Shown here: piece after piece, positions 1-6,308 of the stretch
Position numbering within the stretch: the first letter of the stretch is position 1
Layout: each line of letters opens with the position of its first letter
Made by a program: the position numbers and the translations under genes
The notes under the pieces: model-generated
The model's input: only the letters and a program-made list of their open reading frames with translations
Told to the model about the DNA's origin: nothing
Database searches by the model: none
NCBI GenBank assembly: GCA_021841795.1
Contig: JAKCDN010000070.1
Span: 1 to 10,431 of the forward strand
Source of the DNA: Acidobacteriota bacterium
GTDB taxonomy: Bacteria; Acidobacteriota; Terriglobia; Terriglobales; Acidobacteriaceae
Length of the DNA: 10,431 bases
Reading direction: 5' to 3'

Positions 1-298
1 GAATCTGGACTGGCTGTTTGAGTGAGGGGCAGCGTGCAATGCGCCGCGGCGGGAATGAGACGAGAGCAGGGCGGCCAGGCAGTATCGACATAGAGCAACG
101 ACCGGCGTTGGGAGTGAAACGTGCGCCGGTGCAGGGTCGAGGAGGGCCGGTTCTTCGCTCCCGACCGGCAGGACGGAACATTTCTTGCTCACCCCTTGTC
201 GCTCGTCGCGAAGAGAGGCCCGATATCTGCCACCCCTCGCTCCGCGGACTGAGCAAAAATGGCCTTCGTCGCCGACCATCGCTCGATGTCGATACCGC
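1..298. other. Region downstream of the operon, no supported gene
   Basis: I see no recognisable gene in these 298 bases. Short open frames exist on both strands, including one of about 94 codons on the plus strand and a minus-strand frame from 181 that runs off the left edge. Their translations are Arg/Pro/Gly-rich with no known motif and no clear ribosome binding site. The stretch does hold inverted repeats. ACCGGCG at 101-107 faces CGCCGGT at 124-130, and GCCGGT at 146-151 faces ACCGGC at 164-169. A terminator-like hairpin lies at 255-279. A following gene could begin near position 91 on the minus strand, but nothing here confirms it. Confidence 0.5.
255..279 (-). terminator. Possible weak rho-independent terminator of the operon
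   Basis: On the minus strand, about 20 bases past the stop of the last gene, ATGGTC (279 to 274) can pair with GGCCAT (264 to 259) around a 9-base loop. One of the six pairs is a G-T wobble. The 3' arm runs directly into a run of T (259 to 255). Position and shape suit an intrinsic terminator, but the stem is short and the T run is only five bases, so termination may be partial. Confidence 0.35.
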
Positions 299-1297
299 CT
301 AAGGCGCCTGCGGAGCCGGCGAGTCGTGGCGCGCCAGCAGCCGTGCCGCTTCCTGGTCGGTGATGTGCAGAAAGCTGCCGTGCTTGGAGTATAGGGGCAG
401 GGAGGTCATGGCGGTGATGTCATGCCAGTGCTTCCAGTCGGTGGTGGCAACGGCCTCATAGCGAGCGTGCGGAGCGCGATAGTGGTCGTAGAAGACGATG
501 AACTGGCGGCCGACCTGGATTGCCGATGGGCCTTCCGACCAGCTCTCGTTGATCGGTCCGGAGATACTGCGCCACGGACCTTCAAGCGCAGGCCCGGTGG
601 CGACACGCTCCTGAAAGGTGAGGGGATCGTTGGTCTGCTGCTTGAAGATGAGGCGATAGGGGCCGGTTTTGGCGTGAAAGATGGTAGCGTCAATGACGAC
701 ATAGCCGGGGTCGAAGAATATCTTCGGTTTCGAGAAGGTGCGAAAGTCGGGCGTCATCGAAAACCAGATGCGATTCCCGTCTTTTGAATTCTTCATGGAA
801 CTCGACCAGATCAGGAGCCACTGTTTCTTTTTCGCGTCCCAATAGGTTTCCGGCGCCCAGACGTTGTTCACCGCCGGGAAGTCCGCCATGATGGGGATGT
901 CGCTCTGCTGCGACCAGGCGAGCAGATCGGGCGACGAGGCGCAGCCGAGCGAATCGCCGCGCCAGTTCCAGGTCCACACCATGCGGAAGATGCCGTCGGA
1001 CCCGCGCGTGAGGAAGACATCGCGCATGAGTTCGCCGGTCTGCGAAGGCGCTACCCAGGGCCGGCCGTCGTTCAGCGGCGTGTAGTGGTAGCCGTCGCGG
1101 CTGAGCGCAAAATAGATGCCCTGATTGCCCGGTTCCTTGAAGTAGATGAAGAGCCATGCGCCGGTCTGATGGGCCGCAGCGCGTGAGGCCTCAGCTTGAG
1201 GATGCGTGGGGGCCTGCGCGGGCACTGAATGGCTGCCGGCGCAAAGCGTGAGCAGCGCCGCGGCAAGACAGGCGATGAGATTGCGCTTCCCGTTCAT
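299..1297 (-). CDS. Secreted GH43-like five-bladed beta-propeller glycoside hydrolase
   Basis: The 332-residue product starts with a Sec signal peptide: KR near the start, a hydrophobic core at about 7-20 and probable cleavage after the PAQA near residue 29. The rest resembles GH43-type propellers of the Bt3655-like group: YFALSRDGYHY (62-72), RDVF (92-95), WAPETYWD (147-154), a VIDATIF segment with Asp203 (201-207) and SEGPSAI with Glu255 (254-260). Known GH43 enzymes use Asp and Glu to cleave arabinosyl, xylosyl or galactosyl side chains. Glu255 is a good general-acid candidate. The usual blade-I Asp-Pro base is not evident, because the segment here is GAWLFIYFKEPG, so activity and substrate are uncertain. 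GGAGG lies 4 bases before the ATG, and the start overlaps the upstream stop as ATGA, which indicates translational coupling. It is probably the last gene of the operon. Family call fairly sure, substrate unknown. Confidence 0.8.
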   Translation of the reverse strand: MNGKRNLIACLAAALLTLCAGSHSVPAQAPTHPQAEASRAAAHQTGAWLFIYFKEPGNQGIYFALSRDGYHYTPLNDGRPWVAPSQTGELMRDVFLTRGSDGIFRMVWTWNWRGDSLGCASSPDLLAWSQQSDIPIMADFPAVNNVWAPETYWDAKKKQWLLIWSSSMKNSKDGNRIWFSMTPDFRTFSKPKIFFDPGYVVIDATIFHAKTGPYRLIFKQQTNDPLTFQERVATGPALEGPWRSISGPINESWSEGPSAIQVGRQFIVFYDHYRAPHARYEAVATTDWKHWHDITAMTSLPLYSKHGSFLHITDQEAARLLARHDSPAPQAP

Positions 1298-3564
1298 TGC
1301 GCCTCCGCAAACGAGGCGTCAACGAGGGTCTTGCCGCGCCAGTGCGACACGGCGGTCTGTTTTCCGGCAGCATTGAAGAGCCGCCACGTCCAGGCGTCAT
1401 CGGCGCTGAAGTCTTTTTGCCACTGGATGGAGCCGTTGTCGCGATAGAAGAGCTCACGGCCGGTCTGCCGGCCGAGATGAAAGTCTGCCGTCCACTGCTT
1501 TGCGCCGCTCTCAAAGTAGAAGGTCTGCGTCCCTTCGAGCAGAATGCGCCCGTCACTGGCGCGCGCGACGCCCCACTCGGCCCTGAGTTTGCCATTGGGC
1601 CACTTCTCGACATGCTTTGTGACCGCGCCACTGGAAAACGGCGCGGCGGATGCGGTTTCGCTGTCGGAGAGCGCCCAGGCCTCGTTCAATTCGATCTCGT
1701 AGTTGACGGTGTTTTTCGAGGTGACGATGTGAATGATGCCGTCGGGGCCCTGCGTGGCGGTTACGTAGCCAACGGTGAGAATGTCAGCGGGCAGGCGCTT
1801 CTGTTTCCATGTTCGGCCGTCGTCACTGGAGAGCGCAATATAGGCGCCGTCCTTGTGCAGGTGTTTCTGATTGTGGGGATTGTAGTCGGCGACGAAGAAC
1901 AGGCGGCCGGAGGCGAGGCGAATGACGCTGGGCCGTTCGCCGCTGGCCAGGGGATCGAAGGGCGTCCTGGACTTGATCCAGGTTTTGCCGCCGTCGGAGC
2001 TGGTGGCGAGGGGCATGCGGCCGTCGATGTTGGAGTTTTTTCCGCCGAAGCCGAGGAGATCGCCATTGTTGGCGATCACGATCGTGGTGTGGCGGCCGGC
2101 GGTGCGTCCGCTGGTGTCGTACCAGGATTTGCCGTTATCGCGGGTGGCCCATACGGCCGAGATGGAGCCATTGCCATCGGCGTCGCGGCCGGTGGAATCA
2201 GTGGGGATGTAGATAGTGCCGTCTTTTGCGCGCACGATGGAGTTGATGGGCTGCGAGACATAGCGGCCGATGGGCGCGGCAAAGCGAGGGAACTCGACCG
2301 GCGCCCAGGTTGCGCCGTTGTCCGTGGAAGTAGTGAAGGCGAAGGGCGGGGCGCCGATGAGGCGCGGGAAGCCGAAGAAGAGCCAGAGATGGCCGTGGTC
2401 ATTCCAAAAGACAGGCGCGGCACAGGCGGCGTCGGCGAAGTCCGGCCACGGCTCGGGCATATCCCAGTCTTCGGCGCCGGCGCGGCGGCGCATCACCATG
2501 ACGGTCTGGTCAGGGTCATCTTCCTTATTGGGCGTGTTGTAGTAGGCGGCGACGACGTCGCCGTTGGCGAGCACCTGCACCGCGGAGTTGTGATAGTTGA
2601 TGCCGAGGCCGGGCGCAAGCCCCGCGCGCCAACCGATATCGGGCATGGACTTTCCGTTGAGATTGGGAAAGAGCTCGTGTACGTGATAGAAGGGCTTTTC
2701 GGGATCGGGGCCAGCGGTGAGCTGAACCGGCGTCTGCTTGACGTCAGTGAAGAAGAAGAACCGCTCCGCAGGCGAGGGGTGCGGCGCGAGGCTGGGCGCC
2801 TGGACGACACGGAAGCCGATGTTTCCGCTCTGCGATGCGTAATCCGGGGCCATGCCGGCGCGGTTGGCGGAACGCATGAAGTAGGGAGCAGTGGCGGGAT
2901 AGGATTCGCCGGGTTTTGATTTTCTGAAGTCGAGGCCGCCGCCGCGGACGACGCGAAAGTATCCATGCGCAGGGCCGGTGGGATCGGTTTGGGCGACGGA
3001 GGGATAGGGTCCGTACCAATCGGCGACCCACTCCGGAGCGCCCTCGCCCATGACCACGCCCCAGGCGTTGGGCTGACCGGGCCTGGGCGGGGTATCGCCG
3101 GTGAAGAATGGCGTGGTTGAGCCGGCGCGCTCGACGTACTCCCACTCCGCCTCAGTGGGCAGACGGTAGGACTTGCCGGTCTTCAGTGAGAGCCAGGCGC
3201 AGAATGCGACGGCCTGGTTGTAGCTGATGCCCGCGGCGTAATCGGGATAGGCGGGGACCGGTTTGTAGGCGGGATCGAAGGCAAGGAACTCTTTTGCGGT
3301 AACGAGATGGGTGGCGATGGCGAAGGGATGGGAGATGGTGACGCGATGCCGTGGAACCTCGTCAAAGTCGCCATGCGCGGGCCGCGCGGACATAACGCCG
3401 AAGCCATTCACAATGGCAGGCGAGAGGGTGGCGTCATCAGCGCCCATGACGTAGGAGCCGGCAGGAATGCGCGTAGTCGGGATGGGGGGCGCAGACTGGG
3501 CAAACGGCAATCGGGCAGCGGAGACAACGGCGCAGAGTGTGATGACTCGGAAGGCGGCAAGCAC
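1294..3564 (-). CDS. Secreted three-part protein: SUMF1/FGE-like domain, sialidase-type BNR propeller, MORN-like repeats
   Basis: The 756-residue product has a signal peptide (about 1-25). Residues 32-254 match the SUMF1/formylglycine-generating-enzyme fold: IPAGSYVMG, RLPTEAEWEYVERAG (134-148), WVADWYGPY (179-187), VVRGGGLDF and a closing IGFRVV. The cysteines that catalytic FGEs carry near ADWY and after RGGS are absent, so this part is probably a binding or structural module. Residues about 270-640 form a sialidase-like propeller with four Asp boxes: STDNGATW (413), TRDNGKSW (474), SSDGGKTW (522) and SSDDGRTW (579). It opens with HNSAVQVLANGD (325-336), typical of BNR_2 proteins. Residues about 652-750 hold MORN/YwqK-like repeats such as WPNGKLRAEW and YFESGAKQW. 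It could be an exo-hydrolase of acidic sugars or a glycan-binding protein. The GTG start is supported by AGGGAG eight bases upstream. It overlaps the next gene by four bases. Domain calls are firm, function is not. Confidence 0.85.
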   Translation of the reverse strand: MLAAFRVITLCAVVSAARLPFAQSAPPIPTTRIPAGSYVMGADDATLSPAIVNGFGVMSARPAHGDFDEVPRHRVTISHPFAIATHLVTAKEFLAFDPAYKPVPAYPDYAAGISYNQAVAFCAWLSLKTGKSYRLPTEAEWEYVERAGSTTPFFTGDTPPRPGQPNAWGVVMGEGAPEWVADWYGPYPSVAQTDPTGPAHGYFRVVRGGGLDFRKSKPGESYPATAPYFMRSANRAGMAPDYASQSGNIGFRVVQAPSLAPHPSPAERFFFFTDVKQTPVQLTAGPDPEKPFYHVHELFPNLNGKSMPDIGWRAGLAPGLGINYHNSAVQVLANGDVVAAYYNTPNKEDDPDQTVMVMRRRAGAEDWDMPEPWPDFADAACAAPVFWNDHGHLWLFFGFPRLIGAPPFAFTTSTDNGATWAPVEFPRFAAPIGRYVSQPINSIVRAKDGTIYIPTDSTGRDADGNGSISAVWATRDNGKSWYDTSGRTAGRHTTIVIANNGDLLGFGGKNSNIDGRMPLATSSDGGKTWIKSRTPFDPLASGERPSVIRLASGRLFFVADYNPHNQKHLHKDGAYIALSSDDGRTWKQKRLPADILTVGYVTATQGPDGIIHIVTSKNTVNYEIELNEAWALSDSETASAAPFSSGAVTKHVEKWPNGKLRAEWGVARASDGRILLEGTQTFYFESGAKQWTADFHLGRQTGRELFYRDNGSIQWQKDFSADDAWTWRLFNAAGKQTAVSHWRGKTLVDASFAEAQ

Positions 3565-3572
3565 GATTCGAA

Positions 3573-3578
3573 CTCCCT
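3573..3578 (-). promoter_or_regulatory. Shine-Dalgarno that supports the GTG start at 3564
   Basis: AGGGAG on the minus strand lies eight bases before GTG at 3564. The GTG is followed directly by a hydrophobic signal peptide, so this site decides the start of the SUMF1/BNR gene. No better in-frame ATG with a ribosome binding site was seen nearby. Confidence 0.65.
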
Positions 3579-3586
3579 TGTGGGTG

Positions 3587-3599
3587 GGAATGACATTCC
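3587..3599. repeat. Perfect 13-base palindrome before the SUMF1/BNR gene
   Basis: GGAATG and CATTCC form a perfect inverted repeat with one central base. It lies 22 bases upstream of the GTG start and just upstream of the Shine-Dalgarno, in the 136-base gap after the MGH1-like gene. The position fits an operator or a small hairpin near the ribosome binding site. Chance occurrence is possible. The same gap also holds a weak 6-bp stem (3625-3630 with 3643-3648) without a T run. Confidence 0.35.
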
Positions 3600-3700
3600 G
3601 GTAAAGCCAACAGACATGCGCCTACTCCGGTGGTGTGAACAGCCGGAGGTGCGGACGCCCGAGGCGGAGCCGGCCAGGAAACCGGCGCTATGACCGCTGC

Positions 3701-5329
3701 TTAATGCGGCAGCTCGGCTTTGATGGGGCCGAGCGTGGCGCGAGCGGCAATCATTTTTCCGTCGACGAAGAGCATAAGACCGCGGCCGCGCCTAAAGTGC
3801 GAGCCGTTCTGGTCATAGACGATGGCGAGCAGATGGCCATGGTAGGGAAGGCCATCGAGAGCAAAGTAGGTCCAGGCGCCGACCGGCAGGAGCGGGTGGA
3901 TGTCGATGGTTGCGTCGGCGCGGGGCCTGAGGCCGATGAGCCCGGTGATGAGGGGATCGGCGAATCCGGAGTGGTTGTAGTAATTGCCGCGGCCCACCTG
4001 CTTGTTTTTGGCGATCAGCATGTTTTTGGCGATCCACTCATCGGTGTCGGCGTCGAGATCTTCGTCGATCCAGTCGATGGTGCGGCCGGTCGGCAGCTTC
4101 AGGTGCATCGACAGCACGTAGTTGGCGAAGAGCTGATAGTACTGCTGCCTGCCGATGTTGTCTTGAGCGGGCCCGTCGAGGAGGCCGGCCAGCGCCAGCA
4201 GGGTTTGGGTCGTGGCGTAGGGCCAGGAGGGGCCGTTCCAGGTGCACTGATCGTCCGAGGCGAAACGGAAGCGCGGGCTGCGGCGCTCGGCGGTTGTGGG
4301 CCCGAAGCTGCCGGCGAAGCCTTGCGGATCAAAGAGCTGCTTCCAGGCGATGTCGTGGCCAGGGGTGGGCGTGTAGAACTGCCATGGGATGTAGCCGATG
4401 AGCTCGCGCACGCCGGAGAATTTCAGCTGCGTGCCGGGGTCCTTGAATCGCTTTTCCCTGCGAATGCCGGAGTCGGCCGCGGGGGAGAGGTCTTCGTAGA
4501 AGCCGTCCTTTGGATTCCAGAGCCTGGTTTCGATGAGATTCTCGAGGGTATCAGCTTTGGCGCGGTATTGGGCCGCGATCGGGTGCTGATTCAAGGCGCG
4601 GGCGAAAGCGGCGATGGCACGCGCATCGGCCAGCATATAGCTATTGAGCGGGGTGCGGTAGCCGTCGCCGCCAATGGATTTTTCCATGGCGTCACGGGTG
4701 TCGATTTGCCAGTAGAGGCCAATGGCGGGATCGAGGTGATCGTCCCAGGCCTTGTAATTCGCGATGAGATCGGGAAGCAGATCCTGGCCGAGTTTTGCAT
4801 CGCCGGTGGCGAGCGTGACCTGGCGGACGCTCTCAGCCCAGGGGAAGCTGTAAGCGCGCGGCCTGGCCTCCGGCGAGGCCCAGAAGCGAGCATAATCCTC
4901 AGCGATTTTGCGGTCGCGCAGCCAGCGCGCTTCGCCGAGATGGAAAGACGCCGCATCGGGCAATACGCCGTTGTACGGAAGGTCGGGGCGGTGTGTCCAC
5001 TCGGTGATGAGGTAACCGAAGTCCGGTGTCGTCTCGACGTGTTTCTCGAACGCGTACCAGCGGAAGTAGTACATCTCTTCGAACTGCTTGTTGGAGGAGT
5101 CGAAGAGCGGGACGTTGGCGGCGATCCAGGGCCACTCGTCCGCGGTGGCGTTGCCGGTGGCATCGCGCTCGTCGCGGGCAAACTGGAGGGCGTAGTGGCG
5201 GTAATCGTCAGGGTGGAGGACGGTAAAAGGCAGGCGCGGCGTGCTGGTCTGCGCGGTTGCGGCGGAAGCGAGAGACGCGAATGCGAGCGAAATGGAAAGT
5301 AGAGTTTTCACTGCGGAAGCACCGTACAT
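3701..5329 (-). CDS. Secreted MGH1-like (alpha/alpha)6-barrel glycoside hydrolase
   Basis: From ATG 5329 this is 542 residues with a clear signal peptide (KTLLSISLAFASLASAATAQ, residues 8-27). The body resembles MGH1-like and GH63/GH37/GH65-related barrel hydrolases: EMYYFRWYAFEKHV (85-98), YLITEW (106-111), TWNGPSWPYATTQTLLAL (363-380), then YNHSGFADPLITGLIGLRP (451-469). A beta-rich end follows (HPLLPVGAWTYF, GLPYHGHLLAIVYD). Acidic residues near 210-222, 360 and 419-431 could serve in catalysis, but I cannot assign the pair. The family is known for inverting hydrolysis of varied glycosides; the substrate here is not known. The start is uncertain. The frame stays open upstream, and ATG 5482, with GAGGG seven bases before it, would add 51 Arg/Pro-rich residues ahead of the signal peptide. 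GTG 5311 is also possible. I chose 5329 because it puts the signal peptide near the N terminus, although no ribosome binding site is visible there. Confidence 0.8.
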   Translation of the reverse strand: MYGASAVKTLLSISLAFASLASAATAQTSTPRLPFTVLHPDDYRHYALQFARDERDATGNATADEWPWIAANVPLFDSSNKQFEEMYYFRWYAFEKHVETTPDFGYLITEWTHRPDLPYNGVLPDAASFHLGEARWLRDRKIAEDYARFWASPEARPRAYSFPWAESVRQVTLATGDAKLGQDLLPDLIANYKAWDDHLDPAIGLYWQIDTRDAMEKSIGGDGYRTPLNSYMLADARAIAAFARALNQHPIAAQYRAKADTLENLIETRLWNPKDGFYEDLSPAADSGIRREKRFKDPGTQLKFSGVRELIGYIPWQFYTPTPGHDIAWKQLFDPQGFAGSFGPTTAERRSPRFRFASDDQCTWNGPSWPYATTQTLLALAGLLDGPAQDNIGRQQYYQLFANYVLSMHLKLPTGRTIDWIDEDLDADTDEWIAKNMLIAKNKQVGRGNYYNHSGFADPLITGLIGLRPRADATIDIHPLLPVGAWTYFALDGLPYHGHLLAIVYDQNGSHFRRGRGLMLFVDGKMIAARATLGPIKAELPH

Positions 5330-5354
5330 GCGATTCGGGTTCGGTTTGGGGCCG

Positions 5355-5387
5355 TCCTGGATGGATGCGCGGCCGCGCGGACCAGGA
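5355..5387 (-). repeat. Second leader hairpin with GCGCGGCCGCGC palindrome
   Basis: TCCTGG (5355-5360) and CCAGGA (5382-5387) are complementary and flank a perfect 12-base palindrome at 5367-5378. In the minus-strand transcript this would fold just upstream of the MGH1-like start. GC-rich sequence makes such palindromes more likely by chance, so the call rests mainly on its closeness to the stronger hairpin at 5410-5443. Confidence 0.4.
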
Positions 5388-5409
5388 GCGGCAAGCGCAA
5401 GATCGGCGG

Positions 5410-5443
5410 CCGGCTTGCGCCCGCCGTGGCGGACGCAAGCCGG
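5410..5443 (-). repeat. Strong 15-bp intergenic hairpin before the MGH1-like gene
   Basis: Two 15-base arms pair across a 4-base loop with only one wobble pair, ten of the outer pairs being perfect (CCGGCTTGCG with CGCAAGCCGG). It sits in the 163-base spacer that separates the cytoplasmic catabolic genes from the secreted enzymes. No T run follows on either strand, so it does not look like a standard intrinsic terminator. It could be an mRNA-stabilising stem that sets different levels for the two halves of the operon, an attenuator, or a dispersed palindromic repeat. Confidence 0.6.
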
Positions 5444-5489
5444 AGCAGAGGCGCGCGGGTGGAGTGTAAAGAAAGACGGCATGGCAAAA

Positions 5490-5494
5490 CCCTC
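5490..5494 (-). promoter_or_regulatory. Shine-Dalgarno-like GAGGG at the aldolase stop codon
   Basis: GAGGG overlaps the TGA stop of the aldolase gene and lies seven bases before ATG 5482. That ATG is in frame with the MGH1-like hydrolase. The signal looks like normal operon coupling, yet starting here would put about 51 residues before the signal peptide. Either this is the true start of a protein with an odd extension, or the match is incidental. Confidence 0.35.
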
Positions 5495-6308
5495 AGGCGC
5501 GGGGCGCTGCGATGGCATCTGCGGCGTTGATGGCCTGGCGCTGGAGAATTTCGCGGGCATCGCCCAGCCAATCTCCAGCCGCCTGCTTGAGGCACGAGAT
5601 GTCGTTGGCGCAATAGAGGAGATCGAGGCCGAGGCCGAGCCATAGGGCAAATTCGTCGGGTGCGCAGGCGGTAGCGACGCATTTGTTGTTCCGGCGGGCG
5701 GCGCGGACGATTTTAGCGGCGGCAGCCTGGACGTCAGGGTGCGAAGTCTGCGAGGGCAGTCCGAGGCTGGCGGCGAGATCCGCGGGTCCGATGAAGAGAT
5801 CAACATCGGCGACGGCGGCGAGCTCGTCAACGCGGTCGAGTCCGGCGCGGCTCTCAATCTGCGCCATCAGGCAGAGATCGCTGTTAATGCTGCGCTGCTG
5901 GGTCACGGCGCTTGAAGGAATGCTGTAGCGGAGTGCGCGCGAGACGGAGAAGAAGCCACGGCTGCCGGAGGGAGCGAAGCGCGCGTACTCGCGGAGGCTG
6001 TGCATCTGCTCGGGAGTTTCAATCATGGGCACGTCGAGAATGTCGGGCCCGCACTCGGCGCCTTTGAGGACGTTTTCGCGGCTCACATCGGGGATGCGGA
6101 GCATGGTTAACATGCCTGTACCGGCGGCCATGCGGCAGAGGTCCGCGGCCTCGGCGAAGGTGATGTGTCCGTGCTCCATCTCGATCCAGATGGCCTGGTA
6201 GCCGAGATGCGCGCAGATCTCAAGAAAGATCGGGTCATAGAAGTAGACGGCTGCGCCGAGGAGGGTTTTGCCGCCGTTGGCTTTAACTGCTTGCTGTAAA
6301 CGATTCAT
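5493..6308 (-). CDS. HpcH/HpaI-family class II (metal-dependent) aldolase
   Basis: The 271-residue product has the usual family length and motifs. WIEMEHG (41-47) carries the catalytic-base His46, LRIPD (70-74) carries Arg71 for the keto-acid carboxylate, and AQIES (149-153) plus IGPADLAASLG (173-183) supply the metal ligands Glu152 and Asp177. LDVPMIETPEQ and FAPSGSRGFFSVSRALRYS are also typical. Family members split 4-hydroxy-2-keto acids into pyruvate (or a related 2-keto acid) and an aldehyde. Known substrates include 4-hydroxy-2-ketoheptanedioate, 2-keto-3-deoxyglucarate and 2-keto-3-deoxyrhamnonate. The residue matching HpaI Asp42 is Glu43 here. No signal peptide, so it acts in the cytoplasm. 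AGGAG lies seven bases before the ATG, and the start overlaps the symporter stop as ATGA. The context points to an acid-sugar substrate; the exact one is unknown. Some members are citrate-lyase beta-subunit-like, but the motif set here favours an aldolase. Confidence 0.88.
   Translation of the reverse strand: MNRLQQAVKANGGKTLLGAAVYFYDPIFLEICAHLGYQAIWIEMEHGHITFAEAADLCRMAAGTGMLTMLRIPDVSRENVLKGAECGPDILDVPMIETPEQMHSLREYARFAPSGSRGFFSVSRALRYSIPSSAVTQQRSINSDLCLMAQIESRAGLDRVDELAAVADVDLFIGPADLAASLGLPSQTSHPDVQAAAAKIVRAARRNNKCVATACAPDEFALWLGLGLDLLYCANDISCLKQAAGDWLGDAREILQRQAINAADAIAAPRA

Noticed and set aside
1297..2919. Plus-strand open frame of about 540 codons antisense to the SUMF1/BNR gene
   Set aside because: Low-complexity Gly/Val/Ala/Glu-rich translation opposite a gene with four clear Asp boxes and an FGE-type domain.
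3635..5302. Plus-strand open frame of about 555 codons antisense to the MGH1-like hydrolase
   Set aside because: It is a mirror of the codon pattern of the real gene, with no recognisable motif or ribosome binding site.
5410..5443. Reading the strong hairpin as a rho-independent terminator
   Set aside because: No T run follows the stem on either strand, so the standard signature is missing.
5330..5857. Full upstream extension of the MGH1-like frame to 718 residues
   Set aside because: It would overlap the aldolase gene by 365 bases in another frame and place about 180 unrelated residues before a signal peptide. Only the shorter option at 5482 remains worth checking.
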